Positions 31,702-44,300 of a stretch of 64,000 nucleotides of DNA are shown one piece after another. The stretch covers positions 30,285,477 to 30,349,476 of the forward strand of contig OZ026602.1 in the NCBI GenBank assembly GCA_964020085.1, written 5' to 3'. Each line of letters starts with the position of its first letter. The first letter of the stretch is position 1. The translations under genes and the position numbers were made by a program. The notes beneath the pieces are model-generated. The model was given only the letters and a program-made list of their open reading frames with translations. It was not told the DNA's origin and made no database searches. The stretch comes from Micromussa lordhowensis. Lineage: Eukaryota > Cnidaria > Anthozoa > Scleractinia > Lobophylliidae.

Positions 31702-34700
31702 TCAATCACATAAACCTCCGATGTTCTGCAGCGTGTGTTCCTCCATGAGATCGACTATTTCACGATTGCCACACTTGTAAGCTATCTCCAGAGGTGTCCT
31801 TTCCTGGCTATCCAATGCTCTGGTGTTAGCGCCACGTTTCACCAAGAGTGCTGCGATTCTTACTGAGTTACACGCCCCGGCAACATGCAATGGGGTGCTT
31901 GCTTGCCAGTCCAGGGCTTCAATCTCGGCTCCACGGTCCAACAGGATACTTGCAATGTCGTCTCGGTCTGACTCGGCTGTTCGGTGTAGGGGGGTGTTGC
32001 CTTCATTATCAACAGCGTGGATATCACATCCGTGTCTGATAAACAGTTCCACAGCATCACACGTCCAACGTGACCTGGTGTACCTGAAGTAATATAACGA
32101 TGTAGATTAAACGATACACGATGAGAACAGTTCGTTTTACTATCCCACAGCCCAATTCATCGAGATAGCGGCCAAAAGTACAAATAATTAAGAAGTAAAC
32201 GAAGATTGTGTTAGTTAAATCAATATCACGAGCTTAAGAAGCAACCAATGAGGGCTCACGTGAGATCCAAATACATACAAGCTGTGTTAATAACAATCTT
32301 GAGGATTAGTAAACACACAGATCACCTCGTACAGTTTGATAAAAAGTTTGTTCAAAAGAGAATATTTGCGATTGGAGAGATGAAAAATGCAATGAACAAA
32401 TAGATAATCATAATGACTATCTGTCCTTGGAAAAACATTTTATGACGTTCATATCATAAAACGTATAAACTTAACTTTTCTATAGCTTGATTTCCCAGTA
32501 AAAAGAGTAGCTTACTTTGCTCTTGAACGCTCGCACTTAACTGCAGACATGAGATGCAATGGAGTGCTGCCTTGATTGTTCCTTGCGCCAACATTAGCTC
32601 TGTTTCTAATCAACAGTCTTACAGTTGTGGGATCCGTGATGCACTGCGCCATCAAGTGAAGCGCGCTGTTACCATCCACGTCAGTTTTTCTGACGTCACA
32701 CCCCTTCTCGACTAATAGCGCCACTGTATGGTATTTCCACACGCATTTTCTGCAGCCATGCGTACACTCGCACTTGGCGGTTATGGCTTTGTGCAAAACA
32801 CTTTCATCGCGTTTGTTGCAAGCATTTATGTCGCAGCCGTTTTGTATCAGTAGCTCTGCAGTGTGTGTGTTACGGTTGTTAGCCGCGAGATGCAGAGCTG
32901 TGTTTCCGTCGTTGTCCGCATCATGAACTTGAATGCCTTTCTGAATCAGAGTCTGAGAAGTCTTACGGTTTCCTTTAAATCCCGCAGAATAATGCAGAGC
33001 GGTGCGGCCGAGCTTATCCTTCACCGACACATCAGCGTTGTTTTCAATTAAAAGTTTGACAATATGCTCGGGTCTGCGGGAGAACCTTATCGCTCTTATT
33101 AATGGAGTGCATCCCTCCGAGTCAACAGCATTTACACTACTGCCATACTCAATAAGCTGTTCTACAAGTTTGACCGAAGAGCATTCAGCCGCCATATGCA
33201 GCTCTGTTCGTGCCCGCGGATCAGTGTGGTTTACTTTACTTCCAAATTCAAACAATAATTTGGTTATGGCGAGGCTAGTTCGCTCGTCACCAAGGAACGA
33301 GTGAAGATTGGTATACACATTATGAAGTGCTGTGTAGCCGTCTCCGTCGACCAAGTTCACGTCTGCGCCGTGGTTCAGCAACAGAGAAGCAATTTCAAGA
33401 TGTCCTTCACTTACAACTAAACAAAGTGTCGTGCGGTTAGCGCCGTCTCGAGCATTGACGTCACATCCATACCGCACAAGCAGCTCCACCATTTTGATAT
33501 CTCCATATGAGCAAGCTATATGCAATGGTGTTTGTCCATCGCAGTCTTTAGCTTCGTGGTCAATACGTCGCTGCAATAACAATTCTGCAAGAGTTGTTTT
33601 TCCATTCTGAGCTGCGATATGAAGAGGAGTCAAAAGACTTTCGTTTGCACAGTTCAACTCAGCGCCATGACTTAACAAAAGCTTTACCACGTCATCACTG
33701 CAGTATGCAACTGCAAGGGACAGCGGTTGATCTCCTGTGATCTCCTCCGCATTCAGGTCGCCGCCATTTTGAATTAACAACTCAGCGATTTCTACATAAC
33801 CTTCCTGTGCAGCAAAGTGCAGCGGAGTCTTACGACTGATATCACTTGCATTAACGTGGGCACCCTGTCGCAGCAACAGGCTGGCCGCCTCTTTTTGATT
33901 ATAGATCACTGACATGAACAATGGCGTCTGATTTTGATGGTCACCTTCGTGTACATTCGCGCCTTTTTCAACTAACAACTTCACCATGGCAACTTGTCCT
34001 TCTTGAGCGGCGTAGTGCACAGCTGTTCTCCCAAATATGTCATACGCATTGACGTTGCTGCCATAACGAAGCAGTAGCTCGGTGGTTTCTCGGTGATTTG
34101 CAAACGAAGACAGAAACAAAGGAGTTTTACCTGAGGCTCTTGCGTCCACACTACTTCCTTTCTGAAGTAGAAGCCGGACTAAGTCAGTGTAACCTTTGAC
34201 AGCTGCCAGATGAAGTGCAGTAAAACCCATTTGCTCGGTAGTGTGAACACTGCTGCCTTGAGCGAGAAGAAACTCTACAATCTCGTAATGTCCTTCCTCT
34301 GTCGCCAGCATCAACGGTGTACAACCGCTTGACGATCTGGAATGAACATCGGCACCGTGCTCAATGAGAATGGCGGCCGTTTTAGTGTGACCATTCTTGG
34401 CGGCAAAATGTAATGGCGTCATCCCTCTGTTGCTAACATCGCTCACGCTAGAGCCAGCCTCTATTAACAACAGAACAGTTCTTGATTGGCCGTTCAGGGC
34501 GGCATAATGAAGCGCTTTCATTTCAGATTTGTCTTTCACATTAAAGTCGGCTCCCCTCTCAAGGAGAAGCTCAGCGAAAATGGCGGTGTTGCGCGTTACT
34601 GCTAGCATCAATGGCGTGACTTGATTAGCGTCACGCGACACATCGTTTGGGTCCGAACCGAGATCAAGAAGCCTCTTAAGATGTTCCCACTTTCCTCGTC

Positions 34701-36616
34701 TAGCTGCGATAAGTGTCAAAGATTTAGACTGAAATTCCATGAACACATTGTCTAGAATCTTGTGAATCTTCGCGTGATTCCCCGTCTGATGCAAGTCGCA
34801 GATGTTCAAGGCAGTCTTCCCTGGAGATGACGCAGAGTTTTCAGTGTTTATAGATAAAGCAATAGCGTTATCTAATTTGCCAGGACTGTACCTCATGATT
34901 ATTTGTACAGTTTCTAAGTCGCCTTCGATGCACGCAGCATGGAGTAAACTCAGTCCACTGCGCTTGTTTGTGGCCGTGGCGGCCTGAAAAGCTAACGATC
35001 GTAAGGTCATCTGGAAGAGACACAAAAATAAACTGAAAATGCGCTATAATGTAAGACCTTTTCCTCCCTGCAGGGTAGTGAAGGTAGGTCACTGTTGACA
35101 AATCGCGTAAAAGTTGAGTTAACTCTTTCGATACATAAATTAGCACAAATTACCTTAAACAGTCTTATTTTCAGCAACGATGTTTCACTAGATCTTAAAG
35201 AAAATGTTCTGAAATTAACATTTTATGCAACGTTGAGAGATTAAAGAGAGAATTGAGAGTACAACTTCACAATTAACTGATCTCCTTTTTTGCGGCTTTA
35301 TAGAAATTTTCTATTTGTATTTGAAATTTTTTATTTTGTATTTGACAAAAGTTTAGGTACATTGTTTGTACGAGGTATACTAGAAGTTTACGATCACGAA
35401 GAGAAAGTGCGCCGAGCATTTTTCGATTTTCAGCAAAAATTCCAACATTTGCTTTTTGGGAGCGCGGTAAGCGAGTCAACCAGTGGTCTCAAAGTTTCGA
35501 TCAAAACAGAAGAAAGAAGTACGTACCTCAACCCAAAGACTATATCAGTCAAATATAACGTAAAATTTGAAATTCGGCCATCAAATTTAGGCACCCAAAC
35601 TGAGCCAATTTTGACAAGAACAAGAAAACTGGAATAACATTATCTACCATCTACACTGTACACCTTTATCCGAAGTCTCCACATCGGTTATAACAACTGA
35701 AGTGAAGGAATCAAGGACGACGTAACTTACGTTCCTTTCAGACCTGAAACACACTCTTAAACATCGACTTGTAGCACTAAGTCGCGGTGTGTGCGTGGGC
35801 CTTTGCATCAATCAACAAGCTGATTTTTTGCCAAGTCACACTAACTCAACATATTTGCTACAATAGGTGTTCAGTATCCCTTTGTATGTTATGTACAGTC
35901 AGTCTTATTTCTTTCCGTGGTATTACTCTGCACATCACGTCTTTTGTTTATTGACAAGCTTGCAACGTTAGTTCGTATACTCCTGGTTCAAACCATTTAT
36001 TATGTTGACAACGGTTGACCAATGGTGACGCGTTATGTAATGTATATACGAAATAATCCATATATGAACTGCGGTTGTAGATGAAAGTAAAGAATGATCA
36101 TCGCAGTGTATTTTCCAATTTAAGCAATTGGAAAGAAGAAGCCTGAAAAAAATCAGGGCTTCATCTTTCCAATTGCTTAAATTGGAAAATACACTGCGAT
36201 GATCATTCTTCACTTTCGGTGCCAGTGACGCGTTATATAAGTCAGTGCTTCGATGTTGCCTGCATATATACATCAGTTTCTTATCGGAACGAGAGACAAA
36301 CTTTAGTTATTTCACGAGCAGTCGTGCATCGTTAGCTTTATGTCTCAAAGGATCAAATCAACTCATTTCATGAAACGTAAAAACAGGTCACACGGCATCA
36401 CAAGAGACCGGACCGTCAGATTTCTTCGCTTTCGGAGAGAAAACGCTCAACTTACCTTCAGACTACAAGTGTTATGATTAAATTCGACATTGTCAACAGG
36501 TAATACAAGACGACTTGTTCCATCGAGGACTCACCTATATTTCAGTCTAAAAAACCAAAAGAAATAAAAGTGGTACTTACCATCCGGGCATCAATTATGA
36601 TATTGTTGCCTTCCAT
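31702..36616 (-). CDS. Ankyrin-repeat protein, 970 residues (complete)
   Basis: Three exons: 36616-36581, 35010-32516, 32083-31702. They join in frame (phases 0 and 2) to 2913 nt. The start ATG at 36616 gives MEGNNIIIDARM, then the large exon opens MTLRSLAFQAATATNKRSGL. I count about 26-27 ankyrin repeats with the usual TPLHxAAxxGxxxxVxLLLxxGAxVN pattern filling almost the whole chain; repeats 1-3 are weak and repeat 22 has a Cys-rich insert (CECTHGCRKC). The second intron falls inside repeat 24. There is no signal peptide, membrane segment, kinase, SOCS box or death domain, so it is probably a cytoplasmic protein-binding scaffold; its partner cannot be told from sequence. One 2.5-kb exon encoding some 23 repeats contrasts with the short exons of its neighbours. 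Confidence 0.92.
36083..36217. repeat. Hairpin with about 63-bp arms
   Basis: GAATGATCATCGCAGTGTAT and TTCCAATTTAAGCAATTGGA in the left arm (36083-36145) return as inverted copies to 36217, with a loop of a few bases. It lies in intron 1 of the ankyrin gene. Transcribed, it could form a long double-stranded stem. Confidence 0.75.
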
Positions 36617-37659
36617 GCTGGGCGGTCTTTTGATTCTTCAACCTGGAATTTCTGAAAACAACGAGTTATTCGCGCCCAACAAGCACAAGCAACTTGCCAC
36701 TGTTTTGTTTCGCTTGACTTCTTGCCCATAAAAGACTGCTGCCTTGATTATAATTCAAGAAAGACAGTTGTTATGCTAAGAAGCGACGGCAGCGAATTGT
36801 TTTCATTCCTGCCTGAGTTCTAATGATGTTTTGGCACCGGCTAAAGCTCGAAATGTCAGAATCTTGATAGTCAGCTAACTGAATGGCATGGTTCAATCCA
36901 ATCTTTGACACATGAAATCCAGTAATGTCCTACATCTCATATCAAATACATTGTGATAGTCTGGATCAATAGCAGCCGTTCCTGTCCTGTACGAAGAGCT
37001 TTTGCTGCATTCTGGCCGCGCGCAAATTGCAGCGAGAGCAAAAAAACTGACGAAGCACGGGGTAGCGGGGGAGCTCCCCCCTGCTTGGTCGATTTTCTTG
37101 CTCTCGCTTGAATTTTTCTGCGAGACAGATATCCATTCTCTTTCTGATCGGTGAGAGACGAAAGAGAAACCTCTGCTCACAATCGCTCGATCGTTTGATA
37201 AGCCGCTGTGCGCAACCAGGGACGAATTAAATTAAAAAATTCTGGTTTTTGACTAGCTAACAAACAGTAAGCCCACTTATAGCGTCGATCTGCCACCACA
37301 CTCTGACTACTAACATAAAACGAAATGCACGGCTAACTTGATCGTCAGGCTACTAATCAGTGACCCGAGACGTGTCATGGTAAAATTCCTGTGCCAAAAA
37401 CGGCAATCTAAAAGAAAGTGCAATCAGTCCACTCTTAGAAAAGAATAGGGCTGCAGAAACAAAAACATAGATTGTATTGCTTATGAAGTCATATTAGCTT
37501 TACCCTTGCCCATTTTAAAACGAGCATTCAAACCTAACATGATCTAATTAACAAACTCTCATTGACAAACGTTACCCATAGGTGTTACTTTGTTCTTTTG
37601 GATGACAACACAGTCACACAATACATAGTCACACAATATACAAGTCACTCGTAAGAAGG
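36617..37659. promoter_or_regulatory. 1.04-kb region between divergent ankyrin and NHL genes
   Basis: The ankyrin start codon (36616, minus) and the NHL start codon (37660, plus) face away from each other, so both upstream regions lie here. It contains a repeat-like patch at 36980-37180 with an inverted pair GCGAGAGCAAAA / TTGCTCTCGC. No exon is recognised, and I see no unambiguous promoter motif. Confidence 0.4.
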
Positions 37660-40600
37660 ATGGCGTTTTCAACACAGCTAGTGACGGTGATAGTTCTTCT
37701 TCACACCAGAGTTTTAGCACAAGAACCAGGTAAAGGTAAAAAATGTGTTATGACTACAGGTAATCTCACAAATTTTGTGCCTGAACGAGCTTTTAATCCT
37801 TTCTTACGAATATTACAATGCAGCAGAAGTTTGCATCTCGCTTCAGCATGTTTAGTAGCATTTGAACAATCTTATTTTAACCAGCTCAAAAAACGATGTT
37901 ACGAACGAGTTTACAATTAAAGTGAAACATCTGTGCTAATTGTGTAACCAGGTTTTACGTATCGTCAACACTCCTCACTATGGAAATCACTTTCAGTTTG
38001 TAAACGCGGTTCCACCGTTATCGGCTTTCGTTTACACAAAATAGATATTGCACTTTTTTATTCAACGCATTTTTTGAGCTGTCATTTGAGGCCCGGCTTT
38101 CTATGAAGCGTTCTTTTCTCAGAGATTTATTTAGTTTTGAAAACAGCGAACAAGAGTCACTCAAGAGTAACACAACAGCCTGTTCCTCATGGGACGGCAC
38201 GAGCACTGTAACACGATATTCATGCGGGTTAAGCGACGACAATAGGGAAATATATGGAGATCGAGTGTTCTTAAATCGACTTTTGCTTCACTTTTATTCA
38301 AGATTTCATTCTGAAACTTTGCCAAAACACTAATTTTGATGTATTTTTTCCAGTCACATCGATTATGTTTTTCATTAACTAAAAAATTAAAGTTTCAAAC
38401 GACGGTATCGTGGACTGTTTATATTACGGCACGTTTATGATACGATCGAAAATGGAATCTGCTGTTCCTTCTTATGAGCTGTCTTATGAAACACCTTAGC
38501 GGATTCTGATGTTTTACCTGGAATAATATAAGAATGCTTCACTGTTTGAAGGAGATTCGAATACTGACACATTCCGAAAATCGTGTTGGAAACCACAAGG
38601 AAATATTTCTTTGCTTAAAACCACACGCTTGGGTGAATTTTTGCGCACGTGATCGAAAATGACGTCAATGTTTGTAAGCGCAGGAGGGGAGGGGTGAGCT
38701 TAAGGTGGAGTGGTACCCTAAAAGCGACCAAAAAGGTTGTTAAAATATGGTAAAAACGATCAATGGTGTGCGATTGTACTCGTGAAGCGAAAATAAATTT
38801 TGAAGGTTTTACTCAAAATGGTTGTTATAGCCACAGCCTTTTGAGGTAGTGTTTTATCACGGTATTGACGACAACACCTCCTGCTTTACACCACACTCAG
38901 TGGGCAAATCATGTCATGTCACGTGACAGGCGTTAAAAATGTTACGTTTTTTTTGGTTTATATCATCACGAGGGAAGACTAAAGCCCCCAGTCCCTGTCT
39001 AAATATGGAGAATTTTTCCAATTACCCAGGAAGTTTCTAAATATTAAAACGTTATCATTCGATGCATTTTTCCTTCCTTTTCATTGGCCGAGATCCCACC
39101 ACGTGACCTGCAAATAACTGCCTACAAATAATGGTCTGCTCATGCGTAGTACCGTCTATATGTGTTTTGGTGCAAATAATGTTCTGCTCATGCGTAATTT
39201 AAACCACGCTCTTGTGTGAAAAATGGCAGATCGGTTCGATGAGCTGTCAGAGAACGATATAAATATGAAAACAAGACTGGTAATCGAATGATAAAACAAT
39301 TATTGAACCCGGTTATCGCAAAAATATCGTGATTTGTCAGTGTCTCGCAGATCAATTATTTGCCTCAGCCTTTGGCATCGGCAAATAATCGATCTGCTCG
39401 CCACTGTCAAATCACGATATTTTGCTAATTGTTTATTAGTTGTACCCACAGGCTTAGAGAGTGTCTTGGTACTGGCAAACGGGTAAGAGCTGTAATATCT
39501 GTATGAGAATATAATATATATAATATAAATATATTTTTGGGCGTCAATACTTCCATAACTAAAGGTAAAACTCAACTGACAGATTTTCCTTTACCTCTCC
39601 CGTCCCCACAGGTGTTGTAAAAACAGTAGCCGGTGGTGGAAAAGCTCACGTTGGGGGCCACAGAGACTGCGTGGATTCCAAAACTACTGCGATGGATGGC
39701 ACAGGAACTGACGCCAGGTTTAACTACCCCTGGGGTATCGAGTTTGACTCCGAAGACAATGTGCTTTACGTGGCTGACTGTGTAAGTGTACAGGGGATTG
39801 TTGACTATTGCGCTGTATGTGCGACAAAAAGGCTTTCTTCAGTGGTTTCCTTTTGTGTATTATTTGCGATAGTGTACATTCAAGTTTCTATCTACACAGG
39901 TATCTATCCTATGTTCAATATTAAACACCTACAATTCTGTAGTTGGCGAGAATGTTTGATTTGTTTCACAGAATTTTGTAGGAGAGAGTAAACATTACAC
40001 GTTATTTGAAGTTTTTCATCTTGGGTGATGTCCGATAGCAGCGATAATAGATGTCAAGTGACAAAATTCATTCCCTCTTGAGCTGTTTGTTGATCACCAA
40101 GCGAACTATTTCAATTTCTTCTCACTAAAAGTAAAGATAGCGAGAGATAATATTTCTCTGCTTTCACTTTACAGGGCTGCCCAGAGACCGTCCACAGTAA
40201 TGACCGTATAAGGAAAATCGATGTCAACACTGGTGAGCTTATCTTTTTGAGTAACTGGCAGTTTAGTTGGTCGGGGTATAATATGACCATATCAGACTAA
40301 ACCTCCAGCTAAGCAGATTAGACTGAGAGGTACCGATCTCTCTTCTTTTGAAAACAACTGAGTATTTATGTCACGTGTGGGATTCATTCACTTTACTTGA
40401 ATAGGTCGAGTGACGACTCTTGCAGGAAGTGCTCAAGGATACAAAGACGGAGTAGGAGAGAATGCAAAGTTTCATCACACGTCAGGTGAACAAAGTAGCC
40501 GACATTCAATTTTGTTTACTCGTTTAAAAATGATGGAAAAGAAGCGCCGACGGTGAAATTCGTGCCAAAAATGGTTTGAACGACTCGACTGTCAAAGCGA

Positions 40601-41291
40601 CACAGGGATCGGACTAAAACGGATAAGGAAAGTAGCAAAGAGTTCTTTCTAAGTAGTGACAATCATCCTTCAAGAAAGTGAACACAAACTTTCGCATAAG
40701 ATCAAGCTAAGCGCTTTAGTAAAGTTTGTTACCTTACATTTGGGTCTGGTCGTTTTATACTTCAGCCAACTTCATCGATTCTGAGTTTCGTTTCAACACA
40801 AGTGTTTTCTTGATGATGACACTGAGCCGCGGAGCCGTAAACAACCGCTTGCCTCCTATGTCTTGCACAGTTTTCAGCAACGCTATTTCTTTGGACCTTA
40901 CCGTAAGCCGTTATCTTTTGTCACAATTTTCCAGAATAATTGAATAAGGAGGTTGTTTGCGAGGAATATTTCGGAAGAATTGTCTAACTCGCTTTGCTTC
41001 GCGAGTTTTATTCAACCCTGTCAAAATTTTGAGCGCGCGCAGAACTTTTGCCGCCATTTTTTTTCGTCAATCCATGTAGATCAAACTGAAATGTCCACAT
41101 TAGATGAACTCGGGAAAATTTAAACTGTTTCCAACTAGATGGGAACATTTTCGAAGAAGGAGTTGTCTTTAGTATACAAAATGGTACTAAAGGTTGCGAT
41201 TGATTATTGCAAAGTAGTTATCAAAAGGGAACAATATACAGACGCTATATAAATATTTTATTATTATTACTATTAAACAAGAACTCTAAAA

Positions 41292-41332
<41 letters not shown>

Positions 41333-44300
41333 GAGTATTACAAGATAATTTGGTTTTATCAACTGGGTTGCCCATAATGTGAATTGGCCACCGCAATCTC
41401 TTTACGGTTGCCAATTCACATTATCAACTCAGTTGATAAAACCAAATTATCTCGTAAGAACTCTAAAAGTTCTCCAAAAGTAAACGAACAATGGCGTAGA
41501 GAGGGAGTTTTCAATGTGTTTGTACTAATTTGTGTTTCTTGCTTACAGGAATGGCCATTGATCAAGTTGAAAAAGTTTTATATGTGGCAGACAGTGTAAG
41601 TTCAGTACACCTTGTGTACAATAACAGTGTTTATAGTTAATTTCGTGCTTTGAATGTCGTGTCTTTAATACTCTGTGTGGCGTCAGGAGGCTCAGGCCTT
41701 ATTACTAAAGGAATCACTCAAGATATTTTAAGACGTGGTACCCAGTTTGTCCGCGTTGCGTGGATGTTTCGTGGAGGATGACAAATGAGTGCAAAGCCGC
41801 TCGAGCAGTCCACGCGAGCAAAACCTGCGTCAGAGGATTGCTTGGATTCCCAAAACCATTGGTGACCTAAAATAGCCGCTTCAGACGAATGACCTTGGGA
41901 ATAAGGCCCTTATGGAGGATTAACTTGCTCACTCTTCAGCCTCTCTCACTGCTTTCTTGATTTGCTTTAATATTTAACCATTATTTATAGGTTGGGATTA
42001 ACATGGCTGTTTCTTTTGTTGATTGTACAGGGAAACGACCGAATAAGGAAACTTGATCTTAAAACAGGTGCCCTCATCTTCAATTACTACTTCCTTTGGT
42101 TGTTACATTTGGATGCATAGTTGAGATAAAAGTTATAAGAAAATTGTTGCGCAAAAATAGCTGGACTTTCAGTTTATGTTTCAGCTGAAGTAACCACGTT
42201 CGCCGGCAGCGGGGAGCCTGGATTCCATGATGACGTAGGAATCAAAGCTAAGATGACCAATCCCCAACAGCTGGAAATTGACAACATGAAAAGGAGGTTG
42301 TTTCTCAGTGACACGGTCAGTTACATCGGGAAGCGGCTACAAACTCATGAAATTAGATAATATGATCGGAACACATTTCACATGTTTCACGGGGTACTTA
42401 TCTACCTGAGCTCGTTACTGCTCCTTTGAGATATGAGTATTTTAAAGGAAAAACATTGTAAGTGTGCATCACTTGTTTCAGAATAGAAAATCGCAAATTT
42501 CAGTGAGCCAATACACTTTCTGATGATGTTTCTCTCTTTTTCAACACAGTTTTACTTCTTAGGCTTTAAATGAAGTGTGAACAAATTGTTAAAAAAGTAT
42601 CGTATAACAGACACAGTACGGTAGAAAAGGAAATCAAGTAATGCGTTATGTTTTGTTGTTTCATTAAATACGATGCCTATTTTACACAGGACAATCATGC
42701 AATAAGGATTATTTCGTTGTCTGACGGTAGGTTGATAGAATTATGTGTGAGCTTTGTCTTTATTTTCAACCGATAAAACAATGTAAACGTTTGCTCGTTC
42801 GTTCGTTTCAACTTTGTATGTCTCTCCTTTCGCTTTCCTTTAGACTCAGCATCGGGTTTTCATCTTAGCTAACCTAACATAACGATCATTTACTCCAACA
42901 GGCAAAGTGACAACACTGGCGGGTGGTAGCCAGGGACTTGTGGATGGTATCGGAAGAGAGGCTAAGTTTTACCATCCAACAGGGAACTCACTCGACGTGT
43001 ATTCTGGGATATTATATGTGGCTGATCATGTATGTACGGGCACTAAGAACCTTTTTATTTTACCACTTTTTGACATAATGTTTTAGCAATGGCTCTTGTT
43101 GAAACATGAGGAAGGCATACAACGATGAGTGGACTGAGGGAAATATCCCCAATGTTAATTCAGCCGTTCTTGTCATTTTTCCATCTTTGATCTTCGCAAG
43201 TTCCTTGTCATGTTTCAGTTTCCTCCTCTTTCTCAGTTGTATAAGATCTAACAGCCTTCACTGGGTACAAATAGATGTAAGATAACTTAATTACAATAAT
43301 TACAAAATTTAACAAAAATTACAAAATTTCTTCTTTTTCTTCGGGGAGCAGGGATGGCGCAGTAATGAGAGCGTTCGCCTCCCACCAATGTGGCCTGGGT
43401 TCGAATCCTAGACCTGGCGTCTTTCAGTGAGTTGAGTTTGCTGTTGGTTCTCGCCTTGCTCCAAGTGTTTTCTCTGGATTCTTCGGTTTTCCTCCCTTCA
43501 CCAAAACAGCACTTTTAAATTCCCATAGGATCTGCAAACAGTGGACGACTATTACACTGCAAATTCCTGATCATTCTATTTAATTACAAAAATTTTCACA
43601 TTCACATTGCTAAATCTTCATCAATCATTGTTTTTACTATTGCAGTATAACCATGTTATACGGACGGTGGATGTAAATAGTGGTAAGCTGATATATATCG
43701 TTTTAGTATAAATCTACTGGCGTTCTATCACGAACGCCATACTCTGCTTGGCTACGCTACTCACTATCTATTCTGTTGTAGTAAAGTAAGTAACTTTATT
43801 TCAACTCTGGTTGATGAGGCTGATTAGGCCCCTAGCAATACAGTCATGCTAATATGCCGACAAAAATATGAAGACATGCCGACAAAAGTATGAAGATGTA
43901 AAAAAAAGATAAAAAAAACAAGATCAATTAATGACTAACATTCTAACTATATCAATAAATAAATAATATACAGTCGTAAATCTTAAAATTATTATACTGA
44001 ATCATAGGAAACTGTACACTACAAATGTAGCTCTTTTACAGCATTTCTAAATTCGTTGAGAACTGTCATTGAACGTAATTCATCCGGTAAGGAATTCCAC
44101 ACTTTGGCACCAATAAAAGTTGTATATAGTTTTAAGCCAAAGTTTGTACTTTTCTTACGTGGGACTACGAGCTTGTTGGTGCCTCTCAAGCACTTCACAT
44201 TATTGCGTACAACGAACAAGTCACAAATACATCCCGGTAACATACCGTTTACAGCTTTGAACATAGGCACGCAAGGCGTGCAAGAGTTTTTTTTTATGAA

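Noticed and set aside
36893..37180. 95-codon minus-strand frame upstream of the ankyrin gene
   Set aside because: It overlaps a repeat-like patch with inverted pieces and has no domain or splice support.
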